This document shows positions 55,265-64,000 of a stretch of DNA of 64,000 bases, one piece after another. The stretch is from Prorocentrum cordatum (lineage: Eukaryota > Sar > Dinophyceae > Prorocentrales > Prorocentraceae). The position numbers and the translations under genes are program-made. The stretch is from the NCBI GenBank assembly GCA_963575745.1, contig CAUYUJ010015761.1, forward strand, positions 247,892-311,891. The letters are read 5' to 3'. Positions within the stretch are counted from its first letter, which is position 1; each line of letters starts with the position of its first letter. The notes under the pieces were generated by a model that did no database searches, was not told the DNA's origin, and saw nothing but the letters and a program-made list of their open reading frames with translations.

Positions 55265-56140
55265 TACTCACCGCCAGCAAACGACTCCCGGTCCCCACCA
55301 CCGTCCGCATCACATCCCCCACTGGTGTTCCCAGCACCACTGTCCTCACCACCGCTGTCCCCACTTGTTCCACCACCGCCCCTACTGTCCCCACCAGTGG
55401 CCCCACCACTGTCGCACTGTCCCCGCTGTCCCCAGAACTGTTCCCACCACGGTTCCACTCGCCCCACTGTCTCCACGGCCCCAACCACTGCCCGACTATC
55501 CCCACTGTCCCCACTGTCCCACTGACTCCTCCGCTGTCCCACTGAGCTGTCCCACTGTTCCCACCACTGTCCCCACTGTCCCCACCACTGTCCCCACTGT
55601 ACCTCTGTCCCATTGTCCCACCGCCGTCCTCGCCACCGCCTTCACCACTGTCCCCACCACCATTGTACCCTCCACTGTCCCACTGTTTCCACCTCATTCC
55701 CATTGTCCCCACACCACTGTCCCCACCACCACCGTCACCACCACTGTCCACTGTCCCCCCCCCTGTTCCCACCATTGTCCCCACCACTGTCCCCACCACT
55801 ACCGTCCCCACCACTGTCCCACTGTCCCACTGTCCCCACCACTGTCCCGCTATCCCCTCACCACTGTCCCCACCAACACCGTCCCCACCACTGTCCGCAC
55901 CCCCACTCGTTTTTCGAGGGGGGGGGGGTTCGAACCGGTAGTGACCCCCCCGGTTTTCCGGATCCCGGAGGGGGGGGGGGGAAGGGGTTCGAACCGGTAG
56001 TGACCCCCCCCCCTTTTCATGAGGAGCAGGGGGGGGGGGGAGGGGTTTCGAACCGGTAGTGCCCACCACGTTTTCCGGAGGGGGGGGGGGGGGGGGGTTC
56101 GAACCGGTAGTGACCCCCCCCGGTTTTCCGCCAGCAGCGG
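55034..56140. mobile_element. Foldback-like structure: inverted terminal subrepeats around a CCACTGTCC minisatellite
   Basis: Left side: two copies of AAACCGGGGGGGG followed by CACTACC and a TTCGAACCCCC word (about 55040 and 55198). Right side: four copies in the opposite orientation of GGTTCGAACCGGTAGTGACC followed by a GGTTTTCC word (about 55925, 55988, 56047 and 56098). Between them, 55270-55910 is a minisatellite of CCCCACCACTGTCC units, preceded by a poly-C run (55225-55264). Inverted terminal subrepeats around a repetitive middle resemble foldback elements. No transposase or target duplication was found. Confidence 0.6.
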
Positions 56141-56879
56141 TAGAACACGCTCTTTCATATATATATGTATATATATATATATACACACACATAAGAATAC
56201 AAGAGTGCATTCGCGCTGCGCGCCACGCACCTTGGTCCTTTGGAATTCGTACGCTAGCGGAGTGCGAGCGTGCGTACATGCGCACACACGTGCGTCTATG
56301 AACGCATAGTACATACGTACATATATGTATACGTTCGTGTGGATATGCACATGTGTATGCAATTGGTCAGTGTAACTATGTGCGCGCACACGCATGCGTA
56401 TATCAGGCGGTAGCGGCCTGACCAGTTGCTCAGATCATCACGCCACTAAAAGGCGCGAGGGTCCCAGGCAAACGCGGTCAGATTACCGCGGGGCAATGCG
56501 TCGCCGAGGTCAGCGTTGCGAAGACGCCCCGGGTGAAAATGGCCTGAACACCTCCGCTCAGGGGAGGGCGCATCCGAAGTCAGCCGCGCGAGGAAGCTTC
56601 AAGCGAGGAGTGGGGAGTGGTCTGAACGCCTCTGCCCGGGGCATCCTTGAACTTAGAGTTGCGAGACGTCGCGCACGAAAGTGGCCGACGTTGCAAGTGT
56701 TCGCGCGGCCGTGAGTCACCAGAGAGTGCTTCCCCAATACGTGCGCTGAAACCGAAGGTCCCCGACGGCCTGATCTCCGAAATGTCACAAAAGCCCCGGT
56801 TCCCAACAGCGCGTCGGGATGAGATGGCGTCGCGGCCCCGACTGTTTGTATCGAGTGTTGCGAGAAGCTCAGTCGAGGC
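56141..56879. other. Unassigned region with TA/TG island
   Basis: TATATATATGTATATATATA at 56155-56185 and ACGTACATATATGTATACG at 56310-56335. Remaining sequence is unrecognised. Confidence 0.45.
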
Positions 56880-57244
56880 GGGAGGAGGAACATGAAGAGG
56901 ATGAGGAGGAGGAAGAGGAGGATGAAGAGGAGGAAGAGGATGAAGAGGACAGATTATGTGGATATCTGGGGCACAGCCGAGGTGTCGCGGAAGAAATCCG
57001 CATCAGAGACTTGGGGGAGTGAGGAGAGCTGCTTCTGCTAGACCTTTGGCGAGGCGGAACGTGAAACACCACGGGGAATTAAGAGAAGGAGGAGGAGGAG
57101 GTAGAGGAGGAAGAGAATGAGGAAGAGGAGGAGGAGCTATTGGGTCCTTCGGTGGCTTGACCGAAAAATGGCCTCGCTGCGCCATTTGAGACGACAACGA
57201 CGACGACGAAGACGGCGACGGCAAAGAGAAGGGATAATGAGAGG
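56880..57244. repeat. GGA/GAAGAG-rich tracts
   Basis: GAGGAGGAAGAGGATGAAGA at 56880-56950, a second tract at 57085-57135 and GACGACGACGAAGACGGCG at 57190-57220, separated by mixed sequence. Confidence 0.8.
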
Positions 57245-57900
57245 GGGAGACCGCTGTGTTGGGATCTCGTGGTGCGCCTCTCGGGGCCTTTTGGGAGGCA
57301 GTTTTGAAGCCTCTTGGGTGTGTGTTTGGGGTTCTGGGGATCTTTGGGGGGCCTCTTTGGGGCCTCTTGGGGGCCTCTTGGGGCCTCATGGGGCTCTCTC
57401 CGGGCCTCTTGGGGCCCTCTCGCGGCGGAACATTTAGTTATTGAATGTTTGGGCGCCCTCTTGGGTCTCTCTTGGGGCCGTCTTGGTGCTCTCTTGGGCC
57501 ATCTTGGGCGCCTCCTGGGCGGTCTCGGAGCCCTCCTGGACTGTGTCGGGGCCTTTTTGGGGGCCTCGTGGGCAGTATTGGGGCGATCTAGGGAGCCTCT
57601 TGGGCCATTGTGGAGCGTCGGGAAGCGGGGAAAGCGAGAAGGCCAAAAACATCGAAAAGCACACAGGAAAGTCAACAATTGTAGCCTCTCGGGGCTCTCT
57701 TGGGAGGCCTCTTGGGGGTCTCTGGGGGCGTCTTGGACGCGTCTTGGGCAGTTTTGGGCCCAGATTGTGCGTCTTGGGCCGATCTTTGGGTGTCTCGGGG
57801 CCCTCTTTGGCCGTCGTGGGTTTTTTTTTTTCGCGTCGCACTCGCAGGCACGGAGCACTCTGCAGGAGCGCCCCAAAGGCTCGGGGAGGCCGAAATTCGT
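57245..57900 (+). repeat. GGGGCCTCTTGG degenerate repeat field, third locus
   Basis: CTCTTGGGGGCCTCTTGGGG words as at 25380-27130, with the same A-rich spacer (GGAGCGTCGGGAAGCGGGGA, then CAAAAACATCGAAAA) at about 57610-57670. Confidence 0.7.
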
Positions 57901-58135
57901 TTGGGGGGGGGCACCGTGTGCCGCTTTTCCGGGGTCCCCAGCCGTGTAAAAATATATAAATAGGAATATCTATATATATATATATACCCACCGGTCGGAA
58001 GAAGTAGGTAGAAACATGAAGTAGGAAGGCGGAAGAAGTAGATTGCATTCGGGGCCGCCCAAAAAAACAACAGCAACAACAATTACAAGAAGTAGATTGC
58101 AAATTTCCGGGCCCTGTCTCAGCGGCGCGCAGTAG
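57901..58135. other. Unassigned AT-richer interval
   Basis: TA-rich run at 57950-57985 and two AGAAGTAGATTGCA words (58033 and 58087). It precedes the satellite. Confidence 0.45.
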
Positions 58136-61100
58136 CGCTAGGTCGCTTGGCTCCTCGGATGGCCCCATTCCTTGGCTGGTTTCGGTTGTTCTGGCTTGTT
58201 TTCGTTTGTCCGTCGATCGCAGTGGCAGCCTTTCGGTCGCTCGGCCCTTCGGCTGGCCAAATGCGTTGGTTTTGGTTGTTTCTGTTTGTTTTCGCTTGTC
58301 CGTCGGCTGCACTGGTCGCCCCAGGCCCGCCCGCGGCCTTTCGGTCGCTCGGCCCCTCGGCTGGCCAAATGCATTGGTTTTGTTTGTTTTTGTTTGTTTT
58401 CGCTTGTCCGTCGGCTGCACTGGCCGCCCCAGGCCCGCCCGCAGCCGTTCGGTCGCTCGGCCCCTCGGCCGGCCGAATTCACTGGTTTTGTTTGATTCTG
58501 TTTGTTTTCGCTTGTCCGTCGGCTGCACTGGTCGCCCTGCGCACGCCCGCCGCCCCGCGGTCGCTCGGCCCCTCGGCTGGCCCCATTCCTTGGTTTTGTT
58601 TGTTTTTGTTTGTGTTCGCTTGTCCGTCGGCTGCACTGGTCGCCCCAGGCCCGCCCGCCGCCCCGCGGTCGCTCGGCCCCTCGGCTGGCCCCATTCCTTG
58701 GCGTTCTTTGTTCCTGTTTGTTTTCGCTTGTCCGTCGGCTGCACTGGTCGTCTCAGGCCCGCCCGCCGCCGTTCGGTCGCTCGGCCCCTCAGCTGGCCCA
58801 ATTCCCTGATGTTGTTTGTTTTTGTTTGTTTTCGCTTGTCCGTCGGCTGCACTGGACGCCCCAGGCTCGCCCGCCGCCTTTCGGTCACTCGGCCCCTCGG
58901 CTGGCCCCACTCCCTGGCTTTCTTTGTTTACCTCAACAGTTTGTTTTGCTTGATCCGTCGGCTTGCGCCGGTCGCTCAGGGCGCCCGCCGCTCCGCGTTT
59001 TTCGCTCGGCCCCTAGGCTGGCAATTACATTGGTTTTGCTGTTTTTGTTTGTTTTCGCTGTCCGTCGGCTGCGCACTGGTCGCCCAGGCTGCCGCCGCTG
59101 TTTCTCTCGCTCGGCCCCTCTGCTGGCCCAATTCCCTGATGTTGTTTGTTGTTGTTCGTGTTCGCTTGTCCGTCAGCTGCGTTGGTCGCCCCAGCCTCGC
59201 CCGCCACCCCGCGGTCGCTCGGCCCCTCGGCTGGCCCCTTTCCACTGTTTCGTTTGTTTTTGTTTGTTTTCGCTTGTCCGTCGGCTGCGCTGGTCGCCCC
59301 AGGCTCGCCCGCCGCCCCGCGGGCGCTCGGCCCCTCGGCTGGCCCAATTCACTGGTTTTGTTTGTTTCTGCTTGTTTTCGCTTGTCCGTCGGCTGCACTG
59401 GTCGCCCCAGGTTCGTCCGCCGCCCCGCGGGCGCTCGGCCCATCGGCTGGCCCAATTCAGTGGTTTTGTTTGTTTTTTGTTTGTTTTCGCTTGTCCGTCG
59501 GCTGCACTGGTCGCCCCAGGCCCGCCCGCCGCCCCGCGGTCGCTCGGCCCCTCGGCTGGCCCCATTCATTGGTCTTGTTTGTTTCGGCTTGTTTTCGCTT
59601 GTCCGTCGGCTGCGCTGGTCGCCCCAGGCCCGCCCGCCGCCGTTCGGTCGCTCGGCCCCTCGGCTGGCCCAATTCACTGGTTTTGCTTGTTTTTGTTTGA
59701 TTTCGCTCGTCCGCCGGCTGCACTGGTCGACCTGCGCACGCCCGCCGCCTTTCGGTCGCTCGGCCCCTCGGCTGGCCCCATTCCCTGGCTTTCTTTGTTT
59801 CTATTTGTTTTCGCTTGTCCGTCGGCTGCAGTGGTCGCCTCAAACTCGCCCGCCGCCCCGCGGTCGCTCGGCCCCACGGCCGGCCAAATGCATTGGTTGC
59901 GTTTGCTGTTGTTTGTTTTCGCTTGTCCGTCGGCTGCGCTGGTCGCCCCAGGCCCGACCGCCGCCGTTCGGTCGCTCGGCCCCTCGGCTGGCCCAATTCA
60001 CTGGTTTTGTTTGTTTTTGTTTGATTTCGCTTGTCCGTCGGCTGCGCTGGTCGCCCTGCGCGCACCCGCCGCCTTTCGGGCGCTCGGCCCCCCGGCTGGC
60101 CCCATTCCCTGGCTTTCTTTGTTTCTGTTTGTTTTCGCTTGTCCGTCGGCTGCACTGGTCGCCTCAAGCTCGCCCGCCGCCCCGCGGTCGCTCGCCCCCT
60201 CGGCTGCAAATGCATGGTTTTGTTTGTTTTTGTTTGTTTTCGCTGTCCATCGGCTGCCTGGTTCGCCCCAGGCTCGCCGCCGCCCCGCGGGTCGCTCGGC
60301 CCTCGGCTGGGCCAATGCATTTGGTTTTGTTTGTTTGTTGCTGTTTTCGCTTGTACGTCGGCTGCGCTGCTGGTCGCCCAGGCCCGCCCGCCGCCGTTCG
60401 GTCGCTTCGGCCCTCGGCTGGCCCAATTCACTTGGTTTGTTTGGTATTTTGTTGTTTTCGCTTGTTCTTCGGCTGCACTGGACTGGTCGACCTGCGCTCG
60501 CCCGCCTACTTTTTCGGTCGCGCCGGCCGGCCGGCTGGCCCCTTTTCCTTGGCTTTCTTTTGTTAATGTTTTGGTTTTTCGCTTGTCCGTTCTGGCCTGC
60601 CACTGCATGGTCGCTCGGGGGCCCGCCCGCCGCCCCGCGGTTGTCGCTCGGCCCTCGGCTGGCCAAATGCATTGGTTTTGTTTGTTTTTGTTTGTTTTCG
60701 CTTGTCCGTCGGCTGCCCTGGTCGCCCCGGGCCCGCCCGCCGCCGATCGGTCGCTCGGCCCCTCGGCTGGCCCAATTCATTGGTTTCGTTTGTTTTTGTT
60801 TGATTCCGCCTGTCCGTCGGCTGCACTGGTCGCCCTGCGCGCGCCCGCTGCCTTTCGGTCGCTCGGCCCCTCGGCTGGCCCCACTCCCTGGCTTTCTTTG
60901 TTTCTGTTCGATTTCGCTTATCCGTCGGCTGCACTGGTCGCCCCAGGCTCGCCCGCCGCCCCGCGGCAGCTCGGCCCTTCGGCGGGCCCCATCCATGGTT
61001 TTGTTTATTTTTGTTTGTTTTTGCTTGTCCGTCGGCTGCGCTGGTCGCCCCAGGCTCGCCCGCCGCCCCGCGGTCGCTCGGCCCCTCGGCTGGCCCAATT

Positions 61101-64000
61101 CACTGGTTTTGCTTGTTTTTGTTTGATTTCGCTTGTCCGTCGGCTGCACTGGTCGCCCTGCGCACGCCCGCCGCCATTCGGTCGCTCGGCCCCTCGGCTG
61201 GCCCCATTCCCTGGCTTTCTTTGTTTCTGTTTGTTTGCGCTTGTCCGTCGGCTGCAGCGGTCGCCTCAAGCTCGCCCGCCGCCCCGCGGTCGCTCGACCC
61301 CTCGGCCGGCCAAATGCATTGGTTTTGTTGGTTGTTGCTTGTTTTCGCTTGTCCGTCGGCTGCGCTGGTCGCCCCAGGCCCAACCGCCGCCGTTCGGTCG
61401 CTCGGCCCCTCGGCTGGCCCAATTCACTGGCTTTGTTTGTTTTTGTTTGTGTTCGCTTGTCTGTCGGCTGCGCTGGTCGCCCTGCGCGCGCCCGCCGCCG
61501 TTCGGTCGCTCGGCCCCTCGGCTGGCCCAATTCACTGGCTTTGTTTGTTTTTGTTTGTGTTCGCTTGTCCGTCGGCTGCACAGGTCGCCTCAAGCTCGCC
61601 CGCCGCCCCGCGGTCGCTCGCCCCCTCGGCTGGCCAAATGCATGGGTTTTGTTTGTTTTTTTGTTTGTTTTCGCTTGTCCGTCGGCTGCACTGGTCGCCC
61701 CAGTCCCGCCCGCCGCCGCTCGGTCGCTCGGCCCCTCGGCTGGCCCAATTCACTGGTTTTGTTTGTTGTTGTTTGTTTGTTTTCGCTTGTCCGTCGGCTG
61801 CGCTGGTCGCCCTGCGCGCGCCCGCCGCCTTTCGGTCGCTCGGCCCCTCGGCTGGCCCCTTTCCTTGGCTTTCTTAGTTTCTGTTTGTTTTCGCTTGTCC
61901 GTCGGCTGCGCTGGTCGCCCCAGGCTCGCCCGCCGCCCCGCGGTCGCTCGGCCCCTCGGCTGGCCAAATGCATTGGTTGTGTTTGTTTTTGTTTGTTTTC
62001 GCTTGTCCGTCGGCTGCGCTGGTCGCCCCGAGCCCGCCCGCCGCCGTTCGGTCGCTCGGCCCCTCGGCTGGCCCAATTCACTGGTTTTGTTTGTGCTTTG
62101 TTTGTTTTCGCTTGTCTGTCGGCTGCACTGGTCGCCCTGCGCGCGCCCGCCGCCTTTCGGTCGCTCGGCCCTTCGGCTGGCCCCATTCCATGGCTTTCTT
62201 TGTTTCTGTTTGTTTTCGCTTGTCCGTCGGCTGCACTGGTCGCCTCGGGCTCGCCCGCCGCACCGCGGTCGCTCGGCCCCTCGGCTGGCCAAATGGCATT
62301 GGTTTGTTTGTTTTTGTTGTTTTTTCGCTTGTTACGTCGGGCTTTTGCACTGGTCGACCAGGCCCGCCGCCGCCGTTCGGTCTGCTCGGCCCCTCGGCTG
62401 CCCACACCCTGGCATGATTTGTTTCTGTTTGTTTTCGCTTGTCCGTCTGGCTTGCACTGGGGGCTCATGGCTCGCCCGCCGCCCCGCGGTCGCTCGGCCC
62501 TCGGCTGGGCCAAATGCATGGTTTAGTTTGCTTTTGTTGTTTTTCGCTTGTCCGTTCGGCTGCACTGGTGTGCCCAGGAACGCCCGCCGCCTGATCGTCG
62601 CTCGGCCACTCGGCTGGCCCATTCATGGTTTTGTTTGTTTTTGTTTGTTTTCGCTTGTCGTCGGCTGCACTGGTCGCCCTGCGCGCGCCCGCCGCCTTTC
62701 GGTCGCCCGGCCCCTCGGCTGGCCACATTCCCTGGCTTTCTCTGTTTCTGTTTGTTTTCGCTTGTCCGTCGGCTGCACTGGTCGCCTCAGGCTCGCCCGC
62801 CGCCCCGCGGTCGCTCGGCCCCTCGGCTGGCCAAATGCATTGGTGTTGTTTGCTTTTGTTTGTTTTCGCTTGTCCGTCGGCTGCGCTGGTCGCCCTGCGC
62901 ACGCCCGCCGCCGTTCGGTCGCTCGGCCCCTCGGCTGGCCCAATTCACTGATTTTGTGTTTTTTTGTTTGTTTTCGCTTGTCCGTCGGCTGCACTGGTCG
63001 CCCTGCGCACGCCCGCCGCCTTTCGGTCGCTCGGCCCCCCGGCTGGCCCCATTCCCTGGCTTTCATTGTTTCTGGTTGTTTTCGCTTGTCCGTCGGCTGC
63101 ACTGGTCGCCTCAAGCTCGCCCGCCGCCCCGCGGTCGCTCGGCCCCGGTTTTGCTTGTTTTTTGTTATGTTTTCGCTTGTCCGTCATGTGCGCTGGTCGC
63201 CCAGGCGCCCGCCGCCGCTCGGTCGCTCGGCTGGCCCTATTCACTGGTTTTGTTTGTTTTTGATTGTTTTCGCTTGTCCGTCGGCTGAACTGGTGCGCCT
63301 GCGCAGCGCCCCGCCGCCTTTCGGTCGCTCGGCCCCTCGGCTCGTGTGTGCAGTTCCTGGATCTCTTTGTTTGTTGGTGGGGTCGCTTTTTCTTGTCCGT
63401 CGATCCGATTTCGTTCGCCTCAGGCTCGCCGCCGCCCGCGGTCGCTCGGGCCCCTCGGGCTGGCCAAAGGCATTGGATTTTTTTCTTTGGTATGTTTTCG
63501 CATTGTCCGTCGGCTTGCACTTACCTGTCTGTGCGCCTCAGGCACGCCCGTCCACGTCCGTTTCGTCGCTCGGCAGCCTTCGGCTGGCCCAATTCAGTGG
63601 TTTTGTTTGTTTTTGTTTGTTTTCGCCTGTCCGTCGGCTGCACTGGTCGCCCTGCGCGCGCCCGCCGCCTTTCGGTCGCTCGGCCCCTCGGATGGCCCCA
63701 TTCCCTGGTTTTCTTTGTTTCTGGTTGTTTTCGCTTGTCCGTCGGCTGCACTGGTCGCCTCAGGCTCGCCCGCCGCCCCGCGGTCGCTCGGCCCCTCGGC
63801 TGGCCAAAAGCATCGGTTGTGTTTGTTTTTGTTTGTTTTCGCTTGTCCGTCGGTTGCACTGGTCGCCCCGGGCCCGCCCGCCGCCGTTCGGTCGCTCGGC
63901 CCCATCGGCCGGCCCAACTCACTGGTTTTGTTTGTTTTTGTTTGTTTTCGCTTGTCCGTCGGCAGCACTGGTCGCCCTGCGCACGCCCGCCGCATTTCGG
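58136..64000 (+). repeat. 108-bp satellite, about 55 monomers, trimeric higher-order organisation, continues past window
   Basis: The word CGCTTGTCCGTCGGCTGC recurs at 58293, 58401, 58509, 58617, 58725 and 58833 and onward with period 108. Each monomer has a GGTCGCTCGGCCCCTCGGCT core, a variable end, a T-rich TTTGTTTGTTTTTGTTTG part and a GCGCCCGCCGCC-like part. Three end types occur: CCCCATTCCCTGG, CAAATGCATTGG and CAATTCACTGG. From about 59.7 kb they follow each other in that order, giving a 324-bp unit. Monomers at 60200-60660, 62290-62640 and 63130-63560 carry more indels. Period 108 keeps phase, so frames of up to about 870 codons exist on both strands, but no gene is supported. Confidence 0.97.

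Noticed and set aside
58206-62526. Frames of 786, 874 and 831 codons in the 108-bp array
   Set aside because: Period divisible by three and stop-poor unit; frames exist on both strands, and indels break them at several places.

Overview
This window looks like repeat-dominated nuclear DNA of a microbial eukaryote, most probably a dinoflagellate. The evidence is indirect. The sequence is GC-rich and has no compact genes or operons. Trinucleotide microsatellites run up to about 1.65 kb. All recognisable proteins are mobile-element proteins: non-LTR retrotransposons with endonuclease, reverse transcriptase, RNase H and C-terminal zinc-ribbon pieces, and an IS1595/ISXO2-like transposase. No intact cellular protein gene, rRNA, tRNA or spliced-leader RNA was recognised. 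The taxon is an inference.

Layout. 0-9 kb holds copies of an ~88-bp dispersed repeat, CTC tracts, GC-rich unassigned DNA, a lower-GC island (5.2-6.6 kb), a 159-bp MITE and a 150-bp near-perfect palindrome. 9.0-10.5 kb (minus) is a 5'-truncated LINE with a FADD reverse transcriptase. 11.7-12.2 kb has a degenerate CCAAGAGGCCC repeat and 12.9-13.3 kb an ~83-bp tandem repeat. 13.9-16.4 kb holds a possible family-A-polymerase-like palm protein followed by a broken ISXO2-like transposase. 16.8-22.8 kb has a nine-unit ~88-bp array, a 550-bp polypurine tract, an RNase H remnant, nested inverted repeats, a MITE and a CTC/ATC block.

22.8-29.6 kb carries more ~88-bp repeats, a duplicated ~210-bp segment, a double-hairpin element and a large two-armed GGGGCCTCTTGG repeat field. 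29.9-33.4 kb is the best-preserved LINE (endonuclease end, linker, YADD reverse transcriptase, C-terminus), broken by frameshifts and split by an 11-copy 73-bp tandem array. 33.9-35.9 kb is pentamer, hexamer and ACT repeats. 36.7-37.5 kb is an RNase H plus zinc-ribbon remnant. 39.5-45 kb is a mosaic of (CAA)n-headed modules present in three to four copies. 46-52.6 kb is mainly ATC/AGC and CA/CG microsatellites with three MITEs. 53-56 kb has short tandem families and a foldback-like structure. 58.1-64 kb is a 108-bp satellite of about 55 monomers that continues past the window and shows a trimeric higher-order order.

Taken together, the mobile families give a coherent picture but no host pathway. 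Autonomous non-LTR and IS1595-like elements are present only as decayed copies. Non-autonomous MITEs carry 8-bp target duplications, the size known for IS1595/Merlin, hAT and P elements. Satellites and microsatellites fill most of the rest. Very long open frames in the microsatellites and satellite are products of composition and of period lengths divisible by three, and are not annotated as genes.
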